Positions 15,946 to 24,050 of a stretch of 29,141 nt of DNA are shown one piece after another; the first letter of the stretch is position 1, and each line of letters begins with the position of its first letter. The stretch spans positions 1-29,141 of the forward strand of contig CAZFLM010000078.1 of assembly GCA_964519955.1 (NCBI GenBank), given 5' to 3'. A model generated the notes under the pieces. It was not told the DNA's origin. It saw nothing but the letters and a program-made list of their open reading frames with translations, and searched no databases. The DNA is from CAZFLM01 sp964519955. GTDB taxonomy: Bacteria > Armatimonadota > Chthonomonadetes > Chthonomonadales > CAJBBX01. Both the position numbers and the translations under genes were made by a program.

Positions 15946-18900
15946 CTACGTCTCCGACTGCTCACCCGCGCCGGGAGCGTCGGCCAGCCGCCGCAGTGCC
16001 TCTCGACCGCGGTCCGCGAACCACGCCATGTCCTCGTCGCCGGCCGCCTCGGTGAGCACGGCGTACCGTGCGGATGCCAGATCCGGGTCGCCGCCCTGCT
16101 CAGCCGCCAGCGCCTCCGCCAGACTCGCCTGCAGCGACGCCAGGGCGCGGCACGCTCGGGCGTCGGACTGAGCTAGGTTCTCGGCATGCTCCGCCCGAGC
16201 CCGCAGCCCCTCTGCCAGAGCCGCGTGGGTCTGGGCCTCCTCGACATCACGCCGGCGGCGCCAGACAGCCAGAAGCTCGGCGGCGGCGTACTCCTGCAGC
16301 TTCGGCCCCGATGCCGAGGCACAGGCGTCGACAAGCGCGGACAGGGCGACGCCGCGGTGCTCGGCCGGCGCGGCCGCGCCTACCTCCTTCTCCAACTCCA
16401 CCAGCCATCGGATGGGCTCGGCGACTCCCTCGGAGGGCGCGAGCCTGTGGGCACGAAGCAGCGTAAGCTGCACGATCTCCTCCCACACCTGCGGGCCGCG
16501 GCGCGCTATCGCGAGCCCCCGATCAATGGCCCGAATGGCGCGACGCGGCGGGCGCTCATCTGCCAGCAGGTGCGCCGCACAGTGCAGCGCGTGACACGCC
16601 ATGCTGCGCAGCTCACCGTCCGAGTCCTCCCTGAGACGCGCCGCGGCTTCGTCCCACGACGCCAACGCCTCGTCTCCCCGGCCTAAGTGATCAAGCGCAA
16701 CGCCCTTGCTTGTCAGGGTCCTCGCAACCTGGCGCCGTAGCTCCAGGTCCTCGTCCCCGCCGAAGCGATCAACCATCCGTAGACAGTCCGCCAACGCCTC
16801 CTCGGTACGACCTAGCCGACCGAGCGTCACGGCCTTGCTCGTGAGTGCCTTCGCCACCTGGCGCCGCAGTTCCAGGTCCTCGTCCCCGCCGAAGCGCTTC
16901 ATCACCTCGCCGCATATCGCCAGCCTCTCCTCGTCACGACCCAGCTTCCCAAGGAGCGTGCTCTCGTTAACGAGCGCCACCGCCACAGCGTTGCGCAGTT
17001 CGGCATCCTTGTCCTGGCCGAAGCGATCGACCACCTCAGCGTTGGCCACGAGCGCTTCCTCGTCACGGCCAAACCGCGCGAGCACAGCGCCGTAGTTCAC
17101 AAGCGCCCTCGCCACAAGTTGACGCACAACGGGGTCCGGGTCGTCGCGGAACCGAGCGAGCACCTCGCCGTAGGCCGCCGATGCCTCCATGTCGCGGCCC
17201 AGTTGGCCCAGCGCCACGCCCCTGAACACCAGTGCGTCGACCGCACAGCGGCGCAGTTGCTGGTCCTCGTCACCGTCGAAGCGATGAAGCGCTTCGACGG
17301 TGATCGCCAGCCTCTCCTCGTGTCGGCCCAATTGGCCGAGCGCCACGCCCTGGTTCGTGAGCGCCCTCGCCACCTGGCGTCGCATCATCAAGTCCTCATC
17401 CCCACTGAAACGATCGAGTAGCCTGCCGAGGGGCGCCAGCGCTTCCTCGTCACGGCCCGATCGGCCCAGCGCCACGCCCTGGCTCACAAGCGCCATCGCC
17501 ACATGCCGGCGCAATCCAGAGTCGGCGTCCTCGGCAAAGCGCAGCAGCACTTCCTCGTATGCCGCCACCGCCTCCTCGTACCGGCCCAACCTGCATAGCG
17601 CCTGGCCCAGACCACACAGCGCCTCCGCCAACGCCCTGCGCAGCTCGATGCCCTCCGGCTCGCCGCAGTAGCGCACGGCCAGCGCGTACACTGCGAGCGC
17701 TGCCTCTGAGTGGTCGGGGAGCGATCCCGCAGCGTCGTTCAGCTCCTCCACCGCCGGCGCGCCGGGCGGGCCCAGCACCGACAGCGTGCGCTCGACCTCG
17801 TCCGACAGACCGAGGACGGTCTGAGCCGCGGCCTGCCTCGCCAGGGAGCGGACGCGCAGGTTGTCCGCCGCCGCGTCGCCCGCGAACAGGCCTATCACCA
17901 TGCCCAGCCTGCGGACGTGCGCCTCGAGGGAGGTAGTCTCCGTGGGGAGCCGCTGGCCCAGCATCTCCGCCCATGCGGCCCGTGCGGCCTCCCTGCGTCC
18001 GGCGCCGGCCAGCGCAACGCAGCGGCTGAACCAGGCGAGTGGGGCGTCCGCGTCACTCAGCGCGGCGACGAGCCAGATAGAGGCCGCGAGCCCGGGCGCG
18101 CGGGCTGCCTGCTCCTCGAACCACGACGCACTCGGGGAACCCAGCCGTTCGGCGCACGCCGTGGCGAGTTCGCGGGCGCCGTCCCCCGAGCGCGGATACA
18201 CGCCCTCCGCGCACGCACAGAGAGCGCGCACGAAGACGTCGTGGTCCGCGATGGCCCCCAACGCCTCCGCCAGTGCGGCCGCGCCCGGGGCACGCTCATC
18301 CAGGTCCCTCAGGATGCTCGCCTCATCGCAGTCGCCCTCGGCGCGAGCGGCCTCCAGGAGCGACAGAACGGTGGGCCTGACACCGGTGTCCGGACCGGAG
18401 TAGACGTGACCGTGGCGCCGGAGCCAGACAACCTGGCCCGCCCCCTTGGCGGCGCCGGCGGTGCTCGATACTAGGGCCTCCCACACGTCCCGAGCGACCG
18501 CGGCGGGCGCATCGCTCCCAACGCGGCCGGCCAGCATCCGCAGCAGCGCCAGCGCCTCGAGCCCACCGGGACACTCGCGCTCGATGGCCGGCCGGTCGTG
18601 CCGCGCCCACATCGCCAACTCGCCGCGCTCCAGGTCGACGACATGTTCGCGGTGGACCTCCCCCGACGCGGCCTGCCGCACCAGCACCCTCGCCAGGGCG
18701 CGCGCCGCCACCTGCCTGGGTCCCAGGTCGCGCAGATACCCGAGCGCGTCATCCGCGATCGCCAGTCGGAACACGCCGCGCCCGGTCTTGACGGACGCCG
18801 CACCGGCCAGCATCTCCGCGGCCTGCGAGCCCGTCAGGTGCACCATGCGGGTGACAGCGCTGTGCTCGATGCCGGGCTCGCCGCTGGCGCTTGCGATGAC

Positions 18901-20049
18901 GACGCCATCCGGCCACTGGCGCAGGAACGCTCCCACGAGCCGGGCATAGCGGCCGGAGCCCGTCGGACCGCGGCCCGGGGCCAGGATGTCCTCCACGTCT
19001 GCCGCCGCGAGGCCGTCCAGCAGCAGCGCCGCGCTCCTGGCCTGCTTCAGCCCCTCGGGGATGTGCCACTCCGGCGTGTCCCAGTCGCCATGCGCAAGCG
19101 GGCCACTCGGCGGCATCAGGACGAGAGGGATCTCGCCCTCGTCGGCCCCGCGGAGGATGAGTTCGAGCGATCGGCGCGTCTTGCCGCAGCCGCTCGGCCC
19201 GGCCACCACGGTCACGGGACGCATCGGATCGGCCAGGTCGCCCACGTACCGGTTACCGATCAGGAGCAGGAGCTGGTTCTTCAGCAGGTGGTCTGGCAGG
19301 TCCGCCGGCGCGATGCCGCTCACCTGGACCGGCGGACGCTTCGGGCCCTTGTCGGCGTAGGCAGTGGCAAGCCATCCAACGAGGCGGCCCCAGAACCACC
19401 GGCCGGCCTGGCCGCCATAGCCGCGCAGCTCCAACGCCAGGCTGGCATAGAACTCCGGCAGCTTCTCCTTGGCTTGAGCGCAGCGGCGCCCCGCGTCGAT
19501 CTCAACCAGCGCGCGCAGCAGGTAGCCCACCTCGGCGCCGCAGTCCACCTCGGGAGCCCGCAAGCAGTGCCGCAGGCTCTCCCTCTCCTTCCTCGATCGG
19601 TCCCACTCCCAGACGAGGGTGCCCGTGTCCGGGCCGAAGACGCTGTCCAGGGCCCTCGTGTAGCAGGCGAAGAGAGGCCCTCGCGCCGGGAGCATCCTGG
19701 CATACGGTGCCCCCTTGACGAGGCCGATCAGGGCGATGGTGGCGGCGATGATCGGCAGAAGCGGCGTGGACCCTGTTGACTGCCCGGCAGCCGCACCGGC
19801 TCGCCCGCCGCTCGGGCCGCTGACGGCTGCCGGAGCAGGGGTCGGCGCGGCGGCAGGCGGAGCCGACGGAGCGACAGACGGGCGCACCGGAGCAACCTGG
19901 GCGGCGCGGCTCGACTGGGCTGCCGATGGGCGCCTGCCCTGTGCTGCCGGCGCCTGCGCTTCGGCACGAGGGGCAAGGGGGCTCGTACCGAGGAGCCCGA
20001 GGAGCACCAGGGTGAACAGACACAGGGCGCGGCTTGCAGATGATGTCAT
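15946..20049 (-). CDS. Membrane-anchored STAND-like P-loop NTPase with TPR array
   Basis: This 1367-residue protein has a layered design. Residues 1-33 form a signal peptide or signal anchor ending in a possible AQA cleavage site. About 34-95 are Pro/Ala-rich, and about 97-112 form a transmembrane helix (LLPIIAATIALIGLV). Residues 120-270 are an unrecognised, mostly helical region with several cysteines. The P-loop domain has Walker A GPSGCGKT (284-291), a Walker B-like ALLLDGLA (341-348) and VVIASASG near 383-390. A helical region follows to about 820. Eight 43-residue TPR-like repeats fill 822-1165, and a helical tail follows. This resembles STAND signalling NTPases, in which the repeat array senses a ligand. 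The topology predicts an extracytoplasmic linker and a cytosolic NTPase. No known effector domain is recognised. The start codon lacks a clear ribosome site. It appears to be a single-gene unit. Confidence 0.85.
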   Translation of the reverse strand: MTSSASRALCLFTLVLLGLLGTSPLAPRAEAQAPAAQGRRPSAAQSSRAAQVAPVRPSVAPSAPPAAAPTPAPAAVSGPSGGRAGAAAGQSTGSTPLLPIIAATIALIGLVKGAPYARMLPARGPLFACYTRALDSVFGPDTGTLVWEWDRSRKERESLRHCLRAPEVDCGAEVGYLLRALVEIDAGRRCAQAKEKLPEFYASLALELRGYGGQAGRWFWGRLVGWLATAYADKGPKRPPVQVSGIAPADLPDHLLKNQLLLLIGNRYVGDLADPMRPVTVVAGPSGCGKTRRSLELILRGADEGEIPLVLMPPSGPLAHGDWDTPEWHIPEGLKQARSAALLLDGLAAADVEDILAPGRGPTGSGRYARLVGAFLRQWPDGVVIASASGEPGIEHSAVTRMVHLTGSQAAEMLAGAASVKTGRGVFRLAIADDALGYLRDLGPRQVAARALARVLVRQAASGEVHREHVVDLERGELAMWARHDRPAIERECPGGLEALALLRMLAGRVGSDAPAAVARDVWEALVSSTAGAAKGAGQVVWLRRHGHVYSGPDTGVRPTVLSLLEAARAEGDCDEASILRDLDERAPGAAALAEALGAIADHDVFVRALCACAEGVYPRSGDGARELATACAERLGSPSASWFEEQAARAPGLAASIWLVAALSDADAPLAWFSRCVALAGAGRREAARAAWAEMLGQRLPTETTSLEAHVRRLGMVIGLFAGDAAADNLRVRSLARQAAAQTVLGLSDEVERTLSVLGPPGAPAVEELNDAAGSLPDHSEAALAVYALAVRYCGEPEGIELRRALAEALCGLGQALCRLGRYEEAVAAYEEVLLRFAEDADSGLRRHVAMALVSQGVALGRSGRDEEALAPLGRLLDRFSGDEDLMMRRQVARALTNQGVALGQLGRHEERLAITVEALHRFDGDEDQQLRRCAVDALVFRGVALGQLGRDMEASAAYGEVLARFRDDPDPVVRQLVARALVNYGAVLARFGRDEEALVANAEVVDRFGQDKDAELRNAVAVALVNESTLLGKLGRDEERLAICGEVMKRFGGDEDLELRRQVAKALTSKAVTLGRLGRTEEALADCLRMVDRFGGDEDLELRRQVARTLTSKGVALDHLGRGDEALASWDEAAARLREDSDGELRSMACHALHCAAHLLADERPPRRAIRAIDRGLAIARRGPQVWEEIVQLTLLRAHRLAPSEGVAEPIRWLVELEKEVGAAAPAEHRGVALSALVDACASASGPKLQEYAAAELLAVWRRRRDVEEAQTHAALAEGLRARAEHAENLAQSDARACRALASLQASLAEALAAEQGGDPDLASARYAVLTEAAGDEDMAWFADRGREALRRLADAPGAGEQSET
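16555..17586 (-). repeat. Eight tandem 129-bp repeats encoding TPR-like units
   Basis: Eight in-frame 43-codon units run without gaps. Each has a GRxEEALA start, a central RFxxDEDxxLRRQVA and an ALxxxGVALGxL end. Units six and seven are the closest pair: the 37-base blocks at 16860-16896 and 16731-16767 differ at only two positions. This indicates relatively recent duplication or conversion. Confidence 0.9.
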
Positions 20050-20132
20050 TGCGGTAGTCCGGGAAGCGACGGGATGCTGGGGCAGGTTCGCCAGAGCCGC
20101 GCGCAGGTCCTGCTCCGGCGCGCACCAGTCGC

Positions 20133-20172
20133 CCGGCGGCCCACCCCCCGAACGCTGAGGGTGGGCCGCCGG
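20133..20172 (-). terminator. Hairpin terminator after xylose isomerase gene
   Basis: A perfect 14-bp stem (20133-20146 with 20159-20172) and 12-base loop lie just downstream of the xylose isomerase stop and before the NTPase gene on the same strand. There is no T-run. Confidence 0.65.
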
Positions 20173-20195
20173 TTACTGCGAGATCAGCCTACGAC

Positions 20196-21224
20196 CTACC
20201 CCTTCAGGAACGTGCGGAGGATGAACATCTCCAGGCCTTCGTAGTCCATCGCGTCCACGTAGGACTTCCACTCCTGGCGGTCGATGCTCACCGCAACCTG
20301 CACGAGGCGCTCGAAGATCTCCTTGCTGTTGGAGAGGTGCTTCGTCGACAGGTCGTTCGGCTGGGTGCGCATCGCCTTCACATCCAGGCCCACCACCTCG
20401 CCATTGGCGCCGTAGTCGTTGCGCACCAGCGTGTCGACCACGTTGAACGCGCGGCGCAGGTCGACCGTGCCGAAGCTCTTGTCCTGGTCGAACTTCAGGC
20501 CGTTCTGGTCGTTCAGGTGCACGCCCCAGAGCTTCTTGTGCCAGATGGCGTAGGCCATTTCGTCCGACGGATCGAGCCCGAGCAGGATGCTGTGCGCGGC
20601 CTCGATGAGGGCGCCGACGCGCGAGGGGTCGACGGTCTTGTAGGCGATGGCGAGCATGTGGCCGGTGGACGGCAGGTACATCAGGTCCATCGGCTCGTTC
20701 GGCTTCATCTCGCCGAGGATGCGGATGTCCTTGTCGTAGGTCAGCACGCCGTTGAGGAACTCGACGAAGTGGTCGAACGCCACGACCGCGTTCTTCGCCT
20801 CGCGGACGTAGGTGCCCTCGCGTGCGGGCCACAAGACCATGCGGTTGCAGTCCAGCACGCGCGCGATATCGACGGTGCGCTTGCCGCGACCCATGGCCAG
20901 CTTGCGGACGGCGGGGTCGTTGGCGGTGATGGCGCCATCGACGAACCGCGGGTCCTCCCAGATGCGCGGCGCGACGAACTCGACCTTCAACCCGGCGTCG
21001 TCGCACCAGCCCTTCACCTTCTGCGCGTAGGCCTCGGTCTCGGCCGCCGGCACGTCCATCGGCACGGCATCGTCATCGTGGAACTGGACGTACTCGAAGT
21101 CCAGGCTCTTCAGGATCCGGAGCTTCTCACGGAAGTCTCGCTCGGGTCGTACGGCGGGCCCGAACGGATCGGCGCCCGTGTTGAGATTCCAGACGCCTGC
21201 TGAGAATGCGAACTTGGTGTTCAT
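20196..21224 (-). CDS. xylA: Xylose isomerase family protein
   Basis: This 342-residue cytosolic TIM-barrel isomerase should interconvert D-xylose and D-xylulose or a similar aldose/ketose pair. It retains the catalytic FHDDDAVP (H49; the XylA FHDxDxxP motif). The complete two-metal set can be matched: E172 and K174 (GEMKPNEP), E208 and H211 (IEAAHSIL), D239 (HLNDQ), D246 and D248 (FDQD), and D281 (GLDVKAMR). At 342 residues it is shorter than typical XylA (about 390-440), apparently lacking part of the C-terminal extension, so substrate may differ. No xylulokinase is nearby. It is divergent from the pilus operon across a 424-base gap. Confidence 0.85.
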   Translation of the reverse strand: MNTKFAFSAGVWNLNTGADPFGPAVRPERDFREKLRILKSLDFEYVQFHDDDAVPMDVPAAETEAYAQKVKGWCDDAGLKVEFVAPRIWEDPRFVDGAITANDPAVRKLAMGRGKRTVDIARVLDCNRMVLWPAREGTYVREAKNAVVAFDHFVEFLNGVLTYDKDIRILGEMKPNEPMDLMYLPSTGHMLAIAYKTVDPSRVGALIEAAHSILLGLDPSDEMAYAIWHKKLWGVHLNDQNGLKFDQDKSFGTVDLRRAFNVVDTLVRNDYGANGEVVGLDVKAMRTQPNDLSTKHLSNSKEIFERLVQVAVSIDRQEWKSYVDAMDYEGLEMFILRTFLKG

Positions 21225-21648
21225 GTCATCGGCCCTCGCTGCTCGTGGTTGGTGCGTGGCGCGCCCCGGCTTCCCGCCGCAGTATCGCCGTGGCCGAAGC
21301 CCGGGAGCCGCGCCGGCGTGCCCGTCGGCTGTAGGTTCGCCGGGGGCGCGGCCACTCCTGCCTACTCACCGACTGCGGGCGCGCAAGTCGTCGCGTTCTG
21401 CCCATCCGAGCAGGCATGCACAATGAGCGACCTAATGACGGGGGCGCGCACTGACCGACAATCTTGCTGGGACTCCGCGATGACAGGCTGAGAGGCCGCC
21501 GTCGCCGTCCCTAGCCTGGATCATGCACGAGTGCAGTGGTGGGATGGGCCTCCGTGCCCGTCCGGTGCGACTCATGAATAGGACAGGCTAGCCACCGCGA
21601 AACCGGCCCTGGAGAGCATGGAGCCGAAGGTCGGCTGGAGAGACGTTC
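21225..21648. other. 424-base divergent intergenic region, no gene found
   Basis: This separates the leftward xylose isomerase gene from the rightward pilus operon and should hold both promoters. I could not find a convincing -35/-10 pair, sigma-54 site, riboswitch or small RNA. Short open frames here lack ribosome sites and recognisable sequence. Confidence 0.5.
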
Positions 21649-23334
21649 GTGAAACTGCGCGCACAGATAGGTATCGAGATATCCAGCACGGAGGTCCGAG
21701 GCGCGAGCGTCCGGGCCGCCGGTGGCGCCCCGGAGTTGGCTGCGCTCGCCAGCGCACCAATCCCGCCCGGCGCCATCGACGCAGATGGTCTGCCGGACGC
21801 CCATGTCCTGGCGGACGTCGTGAGGCAGGTGGCCGCACGTCTCGACGCCAAGGCTGCGTCGGTCGTCGTCGGCGCATCGAGCTGCAACCTCGTCGCACGG
21901 GTGATGGAGATACCGCCCGTGCCGGACAACGAGGTGCGCGCCGTGCTGCGGGGCGAGATGGATCACTTCCGCATCCTGCCGGCCGGCCAGAGCGCGTTCG
22001 ACTTCCACCGCATGCCGGAGCTGCCCAGGCCGCCGGGCGAGCAGCCCGAGGAGCCGGTCTCCCGCGTCCTGCTGATGGGCGCCGAAGAGCGGGCCATCGC
22101 CGGGCTGCGCGATGTCGTGGCGGGGGCAGGTCTCTCTCTCGTCTCGGTCGAGCCGGGCTCCCTCGCGGCGTTGCGGGCCGCGGAGCCCCTCCTTCGCAGC
22201 GACGGCACGGTCGCCACGGTTGCTGTCAACCCGTCGCGGACCGACATCTTTGTCACCCAGCAGGGCGAGTTGTGCTTCTACCGCCAGGTGGAGACCGGCG
22301 TTGCGGATCTGCGCCTCTCCATGGCGGGACAGCAGCAGACCGAGACCGGGCGTCGCCCCGTCGGTGGTCTGCTGGTCATGCCGGACGAGCCGGCCGACGA
22401 GCCCGAGGAGCCCCGCTTCCAGTCGTCCGAGAAGCCGTGTCCCTACAATCGCCAGGCCATCCAGCTCCTGATGACCGAGGTCGAGCGGTCCATCGAGTAC
22501 TTCATGCGCGAGTGTCCCCAGGCCCGCGACGACATGCACGTGCGGTTCGCCGTGGATGCGCCGGACGCGCTGGAGATCGTGGATTTGTTCGGCCGCTACC
22601 TGAGCCTTCGCGCGGAGCCGCTCGACATCCGCACGGTCATCAGCGCCGCTGCGCAGGCCGCAGACCTGATCTCGACCCCCGACGGCGGCCGCTTCCTCGC
22701 CGCTGTGGGGCTGGCGCTTCGCGGCGCAAGCGGCGACTACGCGCTGGCGCCGAGCCTCAATCTGGCGATCGCCGATCGGGTCGTCGTCGAAGGGCGCGTG
22801 GCGCCGCGCTTCCTGGCGCTGAGCTTCGGCCTGAGCGCCGTGGTGCTGGTGGGCACCGTGGTGGCCGCGATGCTCGTCAACGGCGCGATCGGGCGGGCGG
22901 AGCGCATCCAGGCTCAGAAGAAGACCGAGCTGAGCGCCGTCACGGCCGAACACGAGCAATTGGTGAGCAACCTGCAGCGGCAGGCCACGCTCGCCACGGC
23001 GATCCAGTCGCGCAACCGGCCCATCAAGGAGGCAGTCGAGTTCCTTGCCGCGGCCGTGTCGCCTCGCGCGTGCCTGAAGTCGCTGGCGGTCGCCAAGGGC
23101 GGGAGCATCACCCTGACCGGAGAAGCGCTGTCGCCGCGGACCGTCGCCGACATGATGGACATGATCAACCTGTCGCCGGCGGTGGAGCCCGTGCGCCTGA
23201 CGACTCTGACGTCGCTCTCCGGCGTCGGGGCTGGACCGGAGTTGCGGTTCGAGCTGCAGACCGCGTTCGCGATGAAGCCGGCCGCGACGACTACCGCATC
23301 GACGAAGCCGTCCTCGGGCGGCGGAGGATCGTAG
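21649..23334 (+). CDS. pilM: PilM-PilN fusion, type IV pilus inner-membrane alignment protein
   Basis: This 561-residue protein joins two normally separate pilus proteins. Residues 1 to about 370 form a PilM-like actin-fold ATP-binding domain starting LRAQIGIEISSTEVRGASV and ending with the typical AVGLALRG. Then come a linker with LNLA, reminiscent of the PilN INLLP docking peptide, and a transmembrane helix about 389-411 (LALSFGLSAVVLVGTVVAAML). A PilN-like periplasmic part follows, with a coiled coil (AERIQAQKKTELSAV) and a small alpha/beta domain. The fusion would place the cytosolic actin-like ring and the periplasmic PilN domain on one chain. The start is GTG at 21649 with GGAG at 21637-21640. 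The pilO-like gene begins one base after its stop. Confidence 0.88.
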   Translation: MKLRAQIGIEISSTEVRGASVRAAGGAPELAALASAPIPPGAIDADGLPDAHVLADVVRQVAARLDAKAASVVVGASSCNLVARVMEIPPVPDNEVRAVLRGEMDHFRILPAGQSAFDFHRMPELPRPPGEQPEEPVSRVLLMGAEERAIAGLRDVVAGAGLSLVSVEPGSLAALRAAEPLLRSDGTVATVAVNPSRTDIFVTQQGELCFYRQVETGVADLRLSMAGQQQTETGRRPVGGLLVMPDEPADEPEEPRFQSSEKPCPYNRQAIQLLMTEVERSIEYFMRECPQARDDMHVRFAVDAPDALEIVDLFGRYLSLRAEPLDIRTVISAAAQAADLISTPDGGRFLAAVGLALRGASGDYALAPSLNLAIADRVVVEGRVAPRFLALSFGLSAVVLVGTVVAAMLVNGAIGRAERIQAQKKTELSAVTAEHEQLVSNLQRQATLATAIQSRNRPIKEAVEFLAAAVSPRACLKSLAVAKGGSITLTGEALSPRTVADMMDMINLSPAVEPVRLTTLTSLSGVGAGPELRFELQTAFAMKPAATTTASTKPSSGGGGS

Positions 23335-23335
23335 C

Positions 23336-23977
23336 ATGAAACACCTCCCTCCCGCTCTCCAGCGCTGGCTGACGCTGCTCACGCCGCCTCTCGCGGTGCT
23401 GATCTGCTGCGCCGTCATGGTGCCGCGCCAGAACAAGCTGCGCACGACCCGGATCGAGACGGCCAAGACCGAGGCCGATATCCGCACCTACCTTAAGAAG
23501 GTCGAGGAGATCAAAGGGCTGCCCCCCAACCCGACGATCGCTACGCTGCCGTTGACCGGCCAGGAGCAGAGCGACTTCCTTCGCGGTCTGACGACGCTGT
23601 GCCTGCGGACAGGCAATCGGATCCTGACGGTGGCATCGCTGGCGCCCCCACCGCCCAGCTCGGTGGTCACCGCCCAGCCGGCGGCCAGCAGCGGCACCGC
23701 TCAGCCCCAGCAGCCGGTGCTTCCGGATGGCGTGCTCGAGATCAACAGCACGATCACGTTCGAGGGCACCTACACGTCGCTCAGGTCGTTCCTGGCGGGT
23801 CTGAAGCAGTCGCGCAGGCTCATCGCGCTCAACGAATGCAAGATCGACACATCGGGCAAGGGCTACCCCCTCCTGCAGAGCACGGTCTCCGTGGCGCGCT
23901 ATGTCGACGCTCCGCCGGAGTACCAGGCTGCGGCCAAGGCCGCACAGAAGGGCGGCGAGCAGAAGCCTGCCAGCTAG
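23336..23977 (+). CDS. pilO: PilO-like type IV pilus assembly protein
   Basis: This 213-residue bitopic inner-membrane protein has a short cytosolic N-terminus, a transmembrane helix about residues 13-30 (TLLTPPLAVLICCAVMV) and a coiled coil (RIETAKTEADIRTYLKKVEE). A periplasmic ferredoxin-like domain follows (INSTITFEGTYTSLRSFLAG, then KQSRRLIALNECKI). This order matches PilO, which pairs with PilN in the alignment subcomplex; GspM of type II secretion is a more distant alternative. A Pro/Ser/Gln-rich insertion lies near residues 104-130. It starts one base after the PilM-PilN stop, so translational coupling is likely. Confidence 0.85.
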   Translation: MKHLPPALQRWLTLLTPPLAVLICCAVMVPRQNKLRTTRIETAKTEADIRTYLKKVEEIKGLPPNPTIATLPLTGQEQSDFLRGLTTLCLRTGNRILTVASLAPPPPSSVVTAQPAASSGTAQPQQPVLPDGVLEINSTITFEGTYTSLRSFLAGLKQSRRLIALNECKIDTSGKGYPLLQSTVSVARYVDAPPEYQAAAKAAQKGGEQKPAS

Positions 23978-24050
23978 CCATCCATCGCATCAGTCTCGTG
24001 GTCGAAGCACATCGCCTCGATCAAAGCGGTATCCATCGAGAGGTTCAAGG

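Noticed and set aside
21464..21492. Possible pilus operon promoter starting TTGCTG
   Set aside because: No acceptable -10 lies 16-18 bases downstream, and no sigma-54 GG/GC pair is correctly spaced.
21511..23487. 658-codon minus-strand open frame opposite the PilM-PilN gene
   Set aside because: It is antisense to a recognised pilus gene with operon structure. Its sequence is Arg/Gly/His-rich without any domain.
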